Positions 26,313-34,795 of a DNA stretch of 48,527 bases are shown here, piece by piece. The position numbers and the translations under genes were made by a program. This stretch comes from Acetobacter tropicalis (GTDB taxonomy: Bacteria; Pseudomonadota; Alphaproteobacteria; Acetobacterales; Acetobacteraceae). The notes beneath the pieces are model-generated. The model was given only the letters and a program-made list of their open reading frames with translations. It searched no databases and had not been told where the DNA came from. How positions within the stretch are numbered: position 1 is the stretch's first letter; the number at the start of each line of letters is the position of its first letter. The stretch is from the NCBI RefSeq assembly GCF_001580915.1, contig NZ_LHZQ01000202.1, positions 1-48,527 of the forward strand. Direction: 5' to 3'.

Positions 26313-27488
26313 TCAGAGTTTGTCTAACGCGCTCGACAGGTCTTCAATCAGATCACAGATGTCTTCCACACCAGCCGAGTATCGGATCAGGCTTTCAGGA
26401 ATGCCGGCAGCCTGACGTTCTTCCGCGCTGAGTTCCACATGGCTGGTAGTTTTTGGGGGGCCAACCAATGTGCCGACAGAGCCAAGGCTGGCTGCCTTGT
26501 GGGCGTAGCGCAGGCTTTCCAGCAAAACGACAACCTTGTCAAAGTCGCCTTTGACAGAAAAGCTGAGCATTCCACCAAAAGCCTTCATCTGCTTTTTGGC
26601 AACGTCATGTCCCGGATGTGTCGCTAGGCCCGGATAAAAGACCTTGTCAATTTTGGGATGGTGAGAAAGAAATTCTGCAACTTTCATGCCATTTTCATTA
26701 TGGCGTTGCATCCTCAGTTCCAGAGTCTTCATTCCTCGTAAAATCATATAGGCCGACTGTGGATGCAGCGTTGCACCCGTAATCTCACGATAATGAAAAA
26801 TCGTATCGATCAGATCTTTCCGGCCGACGGCCAACCCGCCCATTACATCAGAATGGCCGTTCAGATATTTTGTGGCGCTGTAAACCACAATATCGGCTCC
26901 TAGAGCAAGGGGAGTCTGGTTGATCGGGGTGGCGAATGTATTATCCACAATTACAATCGCACCCTGGGCATGGGCGCATTTGGCAAGGCGCTCAATATCC
27001 AGAACTTTCAGCGTCGGGTTGGTTGGTGATTCCAGATAAACGACCTTACAGCCTTTTGCGATCTCACGTTCAATAAGATCATAATCTTCGGTATCACACA
27101 GGCAGACATCAACATTTATGTTTGGCAGAAACTCGATAAAAATCTTGTTTGTGCCGCCATATGTATCCTTGATTGTCACAACACGGTCGCCCGGGCCCAA
27201 AAGAGCCAGCAACGTATTGCTTATGGCCGCCATGCCCGTGGAAAAGCTGGTTGCTTCTTCTCCACCGTCCATGATTTTTATTTTCTCTTCAAGAACACGT
27301 ACCGTCGGGTTTGTGTTTCTTGAATAGATATGGCCGGGTTTTGCCCCCGTGGCGACGGAAAACCATTCCTCCATATCGTCATAGCCGAATGCAACGGAAT
27401 TATAGACCGGCACGCATATGGCACCTTCGGAAAAAACGTCACTTTCTCCGGCCCAAACGGATTCTGTGCCAACACCCACGTTTTTCAT
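26313..27488 (-). CDS. Cystathionine gamma-synthase/lyase family PLP enzyme
   Basis: This 391-residue cytoplasmic fold-type I PLP enzyme belongs to the Cys/Met metabolism family. Substrate and cofactor motifs include YSRNTNPT (55-62), the Tyr110 region DTYGGTN, DNTFATP (182-188) and the PLP lysine K207 in SATKYLNGHSD. Members catalyse gamma-replacement or gamma-elimination on homoserine esters, cystathionine, methionine and related gamma-substituted amino acids. It sits between the IS remnant and a divergent Lrp-type regulator, at the edge of the ectoine genes. It may be ordinary sulfur amino-acid metabolism. A role on diaminobutyrate is only a hypothesis. Confidence 0.85.
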   Translation of the reverse strand: MKNVGVGTESVWAGESDVFSEGAICVPVYNSVAFGYDDMEEWFSVATGAKPGHIYSRNTNPTVRVLEEKIKIMDGGEEATSFSTGMAAISNTLLALLGPGDRVVTIKDTYGGTNKIFIEFLPNINVDVCLCDTEDYDLIEREIAKGCKVVYLESPTNPTLKVLDIERLAKCAHAQGAIVIVDNTFATPINQTPLALGADIVVYSATKYLNGHSDVMGGLAVGRKDLIDTIFHYREITGATLHPQSAYMILRGMKTLELRMQRHNENGMKVAEFLSHHPKIDKVFYPGLATHPGHDVAKKQMKAFGGMLSFSVKGDFDKVVVLLESLRYAHKAASLGSVGTLVGPPKTTSHVELSAEERQAAGIPESLIRYSAGVEDICDLIEDLSSALDKL

Positions 27489-27726
27489 AGCGTATACCTG
27501 AACAGAAGAGATTTCATTGAAGCGGCGGACGTTCTGATTTCATCCATTTTCTGGCTGCCACGCAGTCCGGAACCATTTCATCATTATGTTTCCTTCTTGT
27601 AACAAAAAGTGGAGAACGTCTCGATCATCAGAGTATAGGGCTATCCATAAACATATTTACTGCGTAATCTTCCGATTATGATATGATATCGTTCGTAATG
27701 ATGTATTCGATGAGGATTTCCGGCTT
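27489..27726. promoter_or_regulatory. Divergent promoter region, PLP enzyme / Lrp regulator
   Basis: A 238-bp AT-rich spacer between divergent starts. The segment 27660-27715 contains repeated ATGAT/ATCGT-like words and partial dyads, consistent with an Lrp-type autoregulatory region. No exact operator can be assigned by eye. GAGGA precedes the ATG at 27727. Confidence 0.4.
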
Positions 27727-28206
27727 ATGAAGCTTTATGACCGCATTGATGCGAGTATTCTTGAGATCGTTCAGAAAAATAACCGTCTGACATCTCAGGT
27801 TATCGGAGATCAGGTTGGCTTGTCTGCCACAGCCTGCCAAAGGCGTTTGAAACGGCTTCGTGATATTGGTGTGATTGAAGGGGATGTCTCGATCATTTCC
27901 GCGCGGGCAGTAGGGCGCCCGATTCAGATGATTGTTCTGGTCACTCTTGAACGTGAACGGTCTGATATTATTGATCGTTTCAAAAGAGCACTGCGTATTA
28001 CGCCTGAAATTGTCAATAGCTTTTATGTGACAGGTGAAACAGATTTCGTTCTGTATGTTACTGCCCGTAGCATGGAGGATTATGAAGTCTTCACCAGAAA
28101 CTTCTTCTATGAAAACCCAGATATCCGAGGTTTCAAGACTCTGGTGGTCATGGACAGGGTCAAGGCAGGTTTTTCGGTCCCTGTAGAAGTTCCTGATGAG
28201 GATTAG
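27727..28206 (+). CDS. Lrp/AsnC-family transcriptional regulator
   Basis: This 159-residue feast/famine regulator has an N-terminal HTH (about 3-50; LTSQVIGDQVGLSATACQRR) and a C-terminal RAM ligand-binding domain (VTGETDFVLYVTARSMEDYE). It is divergent from the PLP enzyme and likely controls it. Other ectoine clusters carry an AsnC/Lrp regulator (DoeX or AsnR), and this is one of two in the island. Which of the two serves the ectoine genes cannot be told from sequence alone. Confidence 0.9.
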   Translation: MKLYDRIDASILEIVQKNNRLTSQVIGDQVGLSATACQRRLKRLRDIGVIEGDVSIISARAVGRPIQMIVLVTLERERSDIIDRFKRALRITPEIVNSFYVTGETDFVLYVTARSMEDYEVFTRNFFYENPDIRGFKTLVVMDRVKAGFSVPVEVPDED

Positions 28207-28382
28207 TACCGTTATCAGGAGCTGACAGAACACTCGGCATCATGCTGTATTCTTGCTTGTGCATGCGAAGAGTGTTTGAAAGTTATGTCAGATCCTGATG
28301 GAGGGGTTTCCTTGCCATAACATAGAGGATTTTTCTATTTCTTTTTTAAAAAGACCATTTTGTGGATTATCTGCCCCTCATT

Positions 28383-29351
28383 TCATAAAGTTGTCTTTTC
28401 CCATAGGTCATAAGCCATTGTAGCAATAACAGTGTCCTGAACACCTGTTCCAGTCAGATCGGCTACAGTAATCTCATCCGATGCGCGTCGGCCAGAGTGG
28501 TTTCCGTTCAAAACGGCTCCCAGTTCTGTGGAGCGGGAAGGATCAATGGTTAGGCCGCTTTCCAATGCATGATGAAGCTCCCCAAGACGAGTGGTTTGAG
28601 GGAGACTATCAGCCACATAAAGGGATGCGTGAGAAATAATGGCCGGGTCTAATTCATTCTTGAATTCGGCATCTGATCCCATGGCGGTAACGTGCTGACC
28701 AGGCTCCAGCCAATCCTGTAGCAGAATGGGGCTAGCTGATGGTGTTGTCGTGACGAGTATATCGGCCCCTTTGGCAGCTTCTGCTGGGTTGGCATAAGCC
28801 TGAACGGGCAGACCATATTCTTTTTCACACCATTCAGCAGTTGCTTGCGCCTGCTCCGGGCGGCGCGCCCAAATCCGTGCCTCGGTGATGGGGCGTACCA
28901 GCGTCAGGGCTTCCAGTTGCAGGCGTGCCTGTAAGCCTGCACCATACATAGCAGCAATATGGGAATTCGGGCGTGATAGCGCGCGCGCTGCGACACCACC
29001 GGCTGCTGCAGTCCGTATATCCGTCAGATAGCCGTTATCGAGCAAAAGAGCTTTTGTCAGACCTGTTTCTGCATCCAGAAGAACCATCATGCCGCTTAGG
29101 CTCGGTAGCCCCAAAGCGCTATTTCCAAAAAAACCAGAGCTTATTTTGACAGCAAAGCTTTGAACCCCTTTAACATAGGCTGTTTTGACATCCACTTCCC
29201 CACGATCGGGAATATCAAGCCGCAGGATATCGGGCATCACAACATTGCCCTCGGTCAACGCTTGGAACCCATCGGCTATGGTATCAATCAGCGTTACATC
29301 CAGCTTTATCAGTGAACGCAGTTGAAGTTCGGTCAGAATTTGCATGCTCAT
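28383..29351 (-). CDS. eutC: Ectoine utilization protein EutC (ornithine cyclodeaminase family)
   Basis: This 322-residue NAD-binding protein is of the ornithine cyclodeaminase/mu-crystallin family. Its Rossmann region includes AAMYGAGLQARLQLEAL, and the N-terminal substrate domain has VKISSGFFGN and a DAETG motif. Its ATG overlaps the stop of the threonine-dehydratase-like gene (ATGA). That pairing is the known eutBC arrangement of ectoine/hydroxyectoine catabolic clusters, where EutABC are proposed to convert hydroxyectoine to ectoine. EutA is not in the window. It is unrelated to ethanolamine EutC at 15752 despite the name. Confidence 0.85.
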   Translation of the reverse strand: MSMQILTELQLRSLIKLDVTLIDTIADGFQALTEGNVVMPDILRLDIPDRGEVDVKTAYVKGVQSFAVKISSGFFGNSALGLPSLSGMMVLLDAETGLTKALLLDNGYLTDIRTAAAGGVAARALSRPNSHIAAMYGAGLQARLQLEALTLVRPITEARIWARRPEQAQATAEWCEKEYGLPVQAYANPAEAAKGADILVTTTPSASPILLQDWLEPGQHVTAMGSDAEFKNELDPAIISHASLYVADSLPQTTRLGELHHALESGLTIDPSRSTELGAVLNGNHSGRRASDEITVADLTGTGVQDTVIATMAYDLWEKTTL

Positions 29352-30316
29352 ATCTTCTGGTATTCTGAGACGAGCTTCTGATGCACACCCATGTCGATGT
29401 TTCTCCCAGAAACAACAACAGCTACCGTGCCAGATGGGTGCACTTTCCCTGCCAGTAAAGCTGCAATTCCAACAGCTCCGGCTCCTTCAACAATTTCCTG
29501 TTCCTGCCAGTAGGCATGACTAATGCCAGCACTAATCTCTTCTTCCGTCAGAAGGATAATGTCATCAAGATATGTCTGGCACAGATTAAACGTGTAGTGG
29601 TTGGGAATACCGATGCCACCGCCAAGAGAATCTGCCAGTGTCGGCTCTTCCGTTACCACAACAGGCTTGCCAGCCTGAAGACTGGCCGCCATGGCAGCGC
29701 CCTTTTCCATGCTGACCCCAATAACCCGAATGGAAGGTTTGACTGATTTGGCCGCCATGGCCACACCCGCGGCAAGTCCACCTCCAGAAAGAGGAACAAG
29801 AAGGGTATCAACCTCGGGTCTATCTTCCAGAACTTCCAGTGCGATTGTACCCTGTCCGGCAATCACGCGCTTATCATCAAATGGCGGAACCGGAAGCAAT
29901 CCTTCAGAAAGAACAAGCCGATCAACTTCCTCCTGCGCATCATCCTGCGAGGACCCAACGATTTTTATGTCTGCACCAAGCGCCCTTACAGCGCTGATTT
30001 TATTTTCAGGAACAAGTTTCGACATGCAGACAATGCACGGTTTTCCCATCTGCTGTGCCGCATATGCCAGTGCGCGGGCATGGTTGCCGGTTGAGGCAGC
30101 AACAAATCCTTTTGCCGTCTGGCCAGAGAGAAGAAGCGTGTTGCTGACACCGCGTAATTTGAAACTTCCGGTGGTTTGACGAGTTTCCAGTTTCAAAAAA
30201 ATAGATGAGGCTTGAGTCGTAGATAATGATGCCGACGAGATCAACGGTGTCCGAACAATTCGTTCCCGTAGTCGTCCTGCGGCGGCTATGACGTCACTTA
30301 GTACAGGCAGTGTCAT
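29348..30316 (-). CDS. eutB: Ectoine utilization protein EutB (threonine dehydratase-like PLP enzyme)
   Basis: This 322-residue fold-type II PLP enzyme carries the PLP lysine K53 in TGSFKLRG, the SGGGLAAG phosphate-binding loop and the ending EGAGAVGIAALL typical of serine/threonine dehydratases. There is no C-terminal ACT regulatory domain, so it is the catabolic, unregulated form. It is followed by eutC with a 4-bp ATGA overlap and is divergent from the TonB-doe-ehu operon. Assignment to ectoine use comes from this context. A plain threonine or hydroxy-amino-acid dehydratase remains possible. Confidence 0.85.
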   Translation of the reverse strand: MTLPVLSDVIAAAGRLRERIVRTPLISSASLSTTQASSIFLKLETRQTTGSFKLRGVSNTLLLSGQTAKGFVAASTGNHARALAYAAQQMGKPCIVCMSKLVPENKISAVRALGADIKIVGSSQDDAQEEVDRLVLSEGLLPVPPFDDKRVIAGQGTIALEVLEDRPEVDTLLVPLSGGGLAAGVAMAAKSVKPSIRVIGVSMEKGAAMAASLQAGKPVVVTEEPTLADSLGGGIGIPNHYTFNLCQTYLDDIILLTEEEISAGISHAYWQEQEIVEGAGAVGIAALLAGKVHPSGTVAVVVSGRNIDMGVHQKLVSEYQKI

Positions 30317-31173
30317 GATGAAAGTTGTTCAGAAAAATACGTCGTCACGCCGATTTGTTTTACAGATGATCTCTTGTAATCTGTTTGTAAAGAAAACAGG
30401 AAATCGGGTTTTGTTCTGTAAAGCCTTGCGATAACGGGCAAAGCCCCCTTTTTTGGAAGTTTCATCTGTTTCCTGCTCACGTGCCTGACGAATCGTTTCC
30501 ATAGCACTGTATCATGATGCTGAACTGTTTTCCCGCATTTTGATACGTTGACGATATGGATTTCTACGCATATATGAAAATTAATGCAGAATTTCATCGC
30601 CAAAAGAGACATCGGAATGGCTCTTCTTTTTGTTATTTTTTAGTAACGTTATGCCTCTGAGGGATATTCTCTGCGATACCGCATTCCTATATGAATGAGA
30701 TTGTAATGATAATAAAACGATTTTTCTCAATTATCGTTTTTTTTAGGAATGCAAAAAATCCTTACGTTAAAAAACAGGGAGGTCACTCAAAACGCTGGTC
30801 GGGATACTGTTCTGAAAGAGGATGGGGCTAAGGACTGCAGCCAGTATCTTTCAACGCGTGGACGCAACGTTGCCAAGGAGACTAAAACAGAGGCGCATGC
30901 TTCACTACGAAAATATGTGAGAAGTACGCTTATAGCGCATATTATCCTCTCATATTTGCATCGATATGATGCAAAGAGTCTCCCGCGCTTTGTTATTCTG
31001 GTTTCGATATGAAACTGGAAAAGGCGCGATCCCCAGATCTTCTCGGAATGCTTTCTCCAGCCATGCCATCGCTGTGAGATACGCCCAATACGTAATCTGG
31101 GTTTTCGTTGCCGACTGTTTCCTGACGAGACGCATGGACCAGTGGCCCTTGGCCTTTGATGAGGAACGTACGG
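30317..31173. promoter_or_regulatory. Long divergent regulatory region of the ectoine island
   Basis: This 857-bp gap lies between divergent eutB and the TonB receptor. Short open frames on both strands overlap each other and match nothing recognised. The region is AT-rich around 30540-30760 and contains a hairpin with T-run at 30714-30744. AATGATAAT at about 30705-30713 resembles a partial Fur box. The long, unassigned leader (30745-31173) could hold a regulatory RNA or a lost gene. Confidence 0.4.
30714..30744 (+). terminator. AT-rich hairpin with T-run upstream of the ectoine TonB receptor
   Basis: AAAACGAT (30714-30721) pairs with ATCGTTTT (30733-30740) around an 11-base loop, followed by more T to 30744. 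It resembles a weak intrinsic terminator about 430 bp before the receptor start, so it could act in the leader. The low GC content makes it uncertain. Confidence 0.35.
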
Positions 31174-33537
31174 ATGAAACAAAGCACTTTGTGCCCTTTG
31201 CTTTTATGCTCGACGCTATTTGTGTCGGTCGGGGGCTCTGAAAGTCTCGCAGCTGAGTCGCATCAGAAAGCGAAGGGCCATGTGGCGTTGCCCAAACAGG
31301 CCGGCGTCAAAAAGATTACGAGAGCAAAGGGCCGAGCGCGCGCAGCAATCTCTTCTGGAGAAGAGTCTGTAAATGTTGTCACGCGCCGCGCCTCCCATGG
31401 CTCCAATGAAATCATGACGGCGCGTGACATAGAAAAATTTGTTCCTGGCACCAATCCTCTCAAGGTGATTGCGCAACAGCCGGGTGTGCTCTTAACAGCA
31501 GCCGACCCTATGGGGCAGGATAGCTGGGCGACACAGCTCTACGTTCGCGGTTTCTTTCAGGACCAGATTGGCTTTACCCTTGATGGTATTCCACTTGGCG
31601 AGCTGACTTACAGAAACTACAATGGTCTGGGCATCAATCAGGCGATCTCACCTGATAATATCAGTCGGATGGATGTCTCGCAGGGGGCAGGGGCGGTTGA
31701 TACCCCCAGCACCAATAATCTCGGCGGTGCGATTAGCTTTGTTTCCATGGACCCGACACGGAAGCGGCAGATTGATATTAGCCAGACGTTTGGAAGCAAT
31801 AGTGCTTTTAGAACATTCGTGCGTCTCAATTCCGGCGATCTCAACGCGTCCGGTACACGGTTCTTCGTTTCCTATGCGCGTAGCAATAGCGAAAAATGGA
31901 AAGGTTCCGGCCCGCTGTTTGATCAGAAAGTGAATGCCAAATTGGTTCAGCCGGTTGGTGAGAACAGTGAAATCTCGGCATTTTTTGACTGGGACGACCA
32001 GCAATATCTCAGCTATCAGGACCTTTCTCTTAATTATCTGCACACATTGGGGCCACGTCTGGATAATTTTTATCCAAATTATAAAGGGGCTTATCTTGCT
32101 GCGCAGGGTATTTTCACAAACGGGCAGGATAAAAGCAATGATCCGCTGGATGCCATGTTCTATGATTCAAGTGCAATCGCTCGGGATTATCTGGGTGGGC
32201 TAAAAGCGCATATTACACTTGCCGACAACCTGACATGGGATAGTGTTGCGTATGGTCACTCAAACCTTGGATGGGGCGGCTACGCCAGTCCATTTGCGTC
32301 CTCACCAAATGGTGCCCCCCTGCGTTATCAGGAACATCAAGGATCCATTGCCCGGTATGGCTTTACGACGGGCGTAACATATCAGATCGCTCACAACACG
32401 ATTAACAGTGGCGTATGGTATGAAAATAACCGTTATATGATGGATTATTTTGCGTATCAGATGCCGCTCCTTGGTGAAGGAAAGCCATTGAATCCGCTCT
32501 CCATGAGCAGTTTCAGAAATCCGATTGGGCAATTGTGGGGCACAACGTACAACACAAACACGTTTGAATATCACCTTCAGGACACCTACCGTATTCTCAA
32601 AAATCTAAGCGTACACGCTGGCTTCCGCTCCATGCTGGTTACAACTCATGGTGGTGCAACAGCGAATGATGTGGCTTATACAGGGCAGTCTGAGCTTCCT
32701 TCTGGTTCCTTGACCACAGCCGCCGCTTTTCTTCCGCACATCAGCGCCAACTGGCGTTTCCTGCCGGGGCACGAACTCTATTTTGATATCTCCCAGAACA
32801 AGCGCGCTTATGCTCAGGGTGGTTATCAGATGGGCCAGGCCTGGGGTGTAACCAATCAGGCAACGTTCCATGAATTGCAGAAAACCATCAAACCCGAATC
32901 AGATTGGGCTTATGAATTGGGCTATCGTTATAATTCCAACCTGATTTCGGCGTCGCTTAATCTCTATCGGGTTAATTTTTTCAATCGTCTTCAATCCATG
33001 GCATCCGCATCCATTGTCGATCCGGTTTCTACCGTTGTGAATGTTGGATCCGTTACGATGAACGGTGTTGATGCTGCTTTTACAATCAGGCCAATAAAGA
33101 ACCTTTCCATATATAACAGTATTTCCTATAACGATTCTCGTTACGGATCGGATATAACATCGGCGGGTGTGGTGTATCATCAGGCGGGAAAGAAGGTCGT
33201 GAACTACCCGGATTTCATGTACAAAGCGGGTGTGGATTATACCTATAAACGAATGTCGGCCCATTTTGATGTCAATTATATTGGCAAACGGTATCTGAGC
33301 TATATGAATGATACATCCGTTCCGGGCTACTGGCTTGCCAATCTTGGGGCAAAGTATCAGTTGGGAACAAAAGGCTTCCTGAAAAACATGACGTTTGAAT
33401 TCAACGTCTACAACCTTTTCAATTCCTCTTACATCAGTACGATGGGAGAGAATGGAAACCCCTTTATGGGAGATTATCAGAGCTTCATGATTGGTGCGCC
33501 CAGACAGTATTTCGGGACAGTACGTGCCAGATTCTGA
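31174..33537 (+). CDS. TonB-dependent receptor heading the ectoine operon
   Basis: This outer-membrane receptor has about 787 residues from the chosen ATG. The open frame begins with a TTG at 31156, but the ATG at 31174 has GAGGAA seven bases upstream and leads straight into a signal peptide (CPLLLCSTLFVSVGGSESLAA). Plug motifs are LKVIAQQPGVLL, LYVRGFFQDQIGFTLDGIPLG, DVSQGAGAVDT and STNNLGGAISF. The barrel ends in GAPRQYFGTVRARF. It is paralogous to the 22535 receptor along its length. It lies 57 bp before doeA in the same operon, which suggests outer-membrane uptake of ectoine or a related compound. Ectoine is small enough for porins, so the need is unclear. Confidence 0.9.
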   Translation: MKQSTLCPLLLCSTLFVSVGGSESLAAESHQKAKGHVALPKQAGVKKITRAKGRARAAISSGEESVNVVTRRASHGSNEIMTARDIEKFVPGTNPLKVIAQQPGVLLTAADPMGQDSWATQLYVRGFFQDQIGFTLDGIPLGELTYRNYNGLGINQAISPDNISRMDVSQGAGAVDTPSTNNLGGAISFVSMDPTRKRQIDISQTFGSNSAFRTFVRLNSGDLNASGTRFFVSYARSNSEKWKGSGPLFDQKVNAKLVQPVGENSEISAFFDWDDQQYLSYQDLSLNYLHTLGPRLDNFYPNYKGAYLAAQGIFTNGQDKSNDPLDAMFYDSSAIARDYLGGLKAHITLADNLTWDSVAYGHSNLGWGGYASPFASSPNGAPLRYQEHQGSIARYGFTTGVTYQIAHNTINSGVWYENNRYMMDYFAYQMPLLGEGKPLNPLSMSSFRNPIGQLWGTTYNTNTFEYHLQDTYRILKNLSVHAGFRSMLVTTHGGATANDVAYTGQSELPSGSLTTAAAFLPHISANWRFLPGHELYFDISQNKRAYAQGGYQMGQAWGVTNQATFHELQKTIKPESDWAYELGYRYNSNLISASLNLYRVNFFNRLQSMASASIVDPVSTVVNVGSVTMNGVDAAFTIRPIKNLSIYNSISYNDSRYGSDITSAGVVYHQAGKKVVNYPDFMYKAGVDYTYKRMSAHFDVNYIGKRYLSYMNDTSVPGYWLANLGAKYQLGTKGFLKNMTFEFNVYNLFNSSYISTMGENGNPFMGDYQSFMIGAPRQYFGTVRARF

Positions 33538-33594
33538 CAAACGATATTCGGAAACTGTTTTATAAAATAGCCTGTCTTCACTTTTTCAGAAAGA

Positions 33595-34785
33595 ATGTGT
33601 GATATGGATCATGCAAGGTTGAGATTTTCCCGCGAAGAATATGCTGCGCGTCTTGAGAAGACACGTCAGGAAATGAGCCGACGCAATGTCGATCTTCTGA
33701 TCGTAAGTGATCCATCAAACATGGCATGGCTGACGGGATACGATGGATGGTCATTCTACGTTTATCAATGCGTCATTGTTCCCTTGTCGGGAGAGCCAAT
33801 CTGGTTCGGTCGGGAACAGGATGCCAATGGTGCGCGCAGAACAGCGTGGATCAGTGAAGAGAATATCCTTGGTTATCCTGATATCTATGTTCAGTCACCA
33901 GAACGCCATCCAATGACTTATCTGGCAGCCAAGATCTCGGAACGGGGGTGGCAGGCTGCTACTATTGGCGTGGAGATGGATAATTATTGGTTTTCTGCTG
34001 CCGCTTATGCCGCGTTAATGAAGGGTCTGCCAAATGCCCGGTTTTTGGATATAACTAGTCTTGTCAACTGGCAGCGCGCGGTAAAAAGTCCGCAGGAAAT
34101 TGTTTATATGCGGCGGGCAGGTAAGATCGTCGAGAATATTCATTCCAGAATCTATGAAAAAATAGAACCAGGAATGAGAAAATGTGACCTGGTTGCAGAG
34201 ATTTATGATGCAGGGCTTCGTGGCACAGCGGAGTTTGGTGGAGACTACCCTGCAATTGTTCCTTTGCTGCCATCTGGCACAGATGCGTCGGCTCCTCATC
34301 TTACATGGGATGACCGTCCTATGCTCAAGGGTGAGGGCACTTTTTTTGAAGTTGCCGGATGCTACCATCGGTATCACTGCCCGCTTTCCAGAACAGTCTT
34401 TCTTGGTAAGCCAACACAGGCTTTTCTTGATGCGGAAAAAGCGACTCTTGAGGGTATGGAAGAGGGGCTTCTGGCGGCAAAGCCTGGCAATTTGTGTGAA
34501 GATATTGCCAATGCCTTTTTCGATGTTCTGAAAAAATACGGAATCAAAAAAGATAATCGGACAGGATATCCTATTGGTCTGTCCTATCCGCCAGACTGGG
34601 GCGAACGCACGATGAGTTTGCGGCCCGGAGACAAGACTGAATTGAAACCCGGAATGACGTTTCATTTCATGACTGGTTTATGGCTGGATACAATGGGTTT
34701 TGAAACAACCGAAAGTATTCTTATTACCGAGACAGGGTACGAGTGTTTGGCAAATGTGCCCCGCAAACTGTTTGTGAAGGACTGA
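33595..34785 (+). CDS. doeA: Ectoine hydrolase DoeA (EutD)
   Basis: This 396-residue protein has an M24 (creatinase/prolidase) fold and opens the ectoine ring to N-alpha-acetyl-L-2,4-diaminobutyrate. It shows the creatinase-type N-domain (MAWLTGYDGWSFYVYQ) and a catalytic C-domain with FFEVAGCYHRYHCPLSR and the DoeA-typical GYPIGLSYPPDWGERTMSLR. As in other DoeA proteins, the full metal-ligand set of aminopeptidases is not evident. Two close ATGs (33595, 33604) are possible starts. It follows the TonB receptor and precedes doeB by 10 bp. Confidence 0.92.
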   Translation: MCDMDHARLRFSREEYAARLEKTRQEMSRRNVDLLIVSDPSNMAWLTGYDGWSFYVYQCVIVPLSGEPIWFGREQDANGARRTAWISEENILGYPDIYVQSPERHPMTYLAAKISERGWQAATIGVEMDNYWFSAAAYAALMKGLPNARFLDITSLVNWQRAVKSPQEIVYMRRAGKIVENIHSRIYEKIEPGMRKCDLVAEIYDAGLRGTAEFGGDYPAIVPLLPSGTDASAPHLTWDDRPMLKGEGTFFEVAGCYHRYHCPLSRTVFLGKPTQAFLDAEKATLEGMEEGLLAAKPGNLCEDIANAFFDVLKKYGIKKDNRTGYPIGLSYPPDWGERTMSLRPGDKTELKPGMTFHFMTGLWLDTMGFETTESILITETGYECLANVPRKLFVKD

Positions 34786-34795
34786 GCGCCGCATC

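Noticed and set aside
26035-26415. A 126-residue plus-strand protein
   Set aside because: It overlaps the 3' end of the PLP-enzyme gene, resembles no family, and its composition is typical of a chance frame.
28383-30316. Treating eutB and eutC here as ethanolamine genes
   Set aside because: The proteins are threonine-dehydratase-like and ornithine-cyclodeaminase-like. They share only the name with ethanolamine ammonia-lyase and sit beside doeA, doeB and ehuABCD.
30787-31182. A 131-residue minus-strand protein in the ectoine divergent region
   Set aside because: It overlaps the receptor start and other short frames on the opposite strand. Arg-rich composition and lack of motifs suggest chance.
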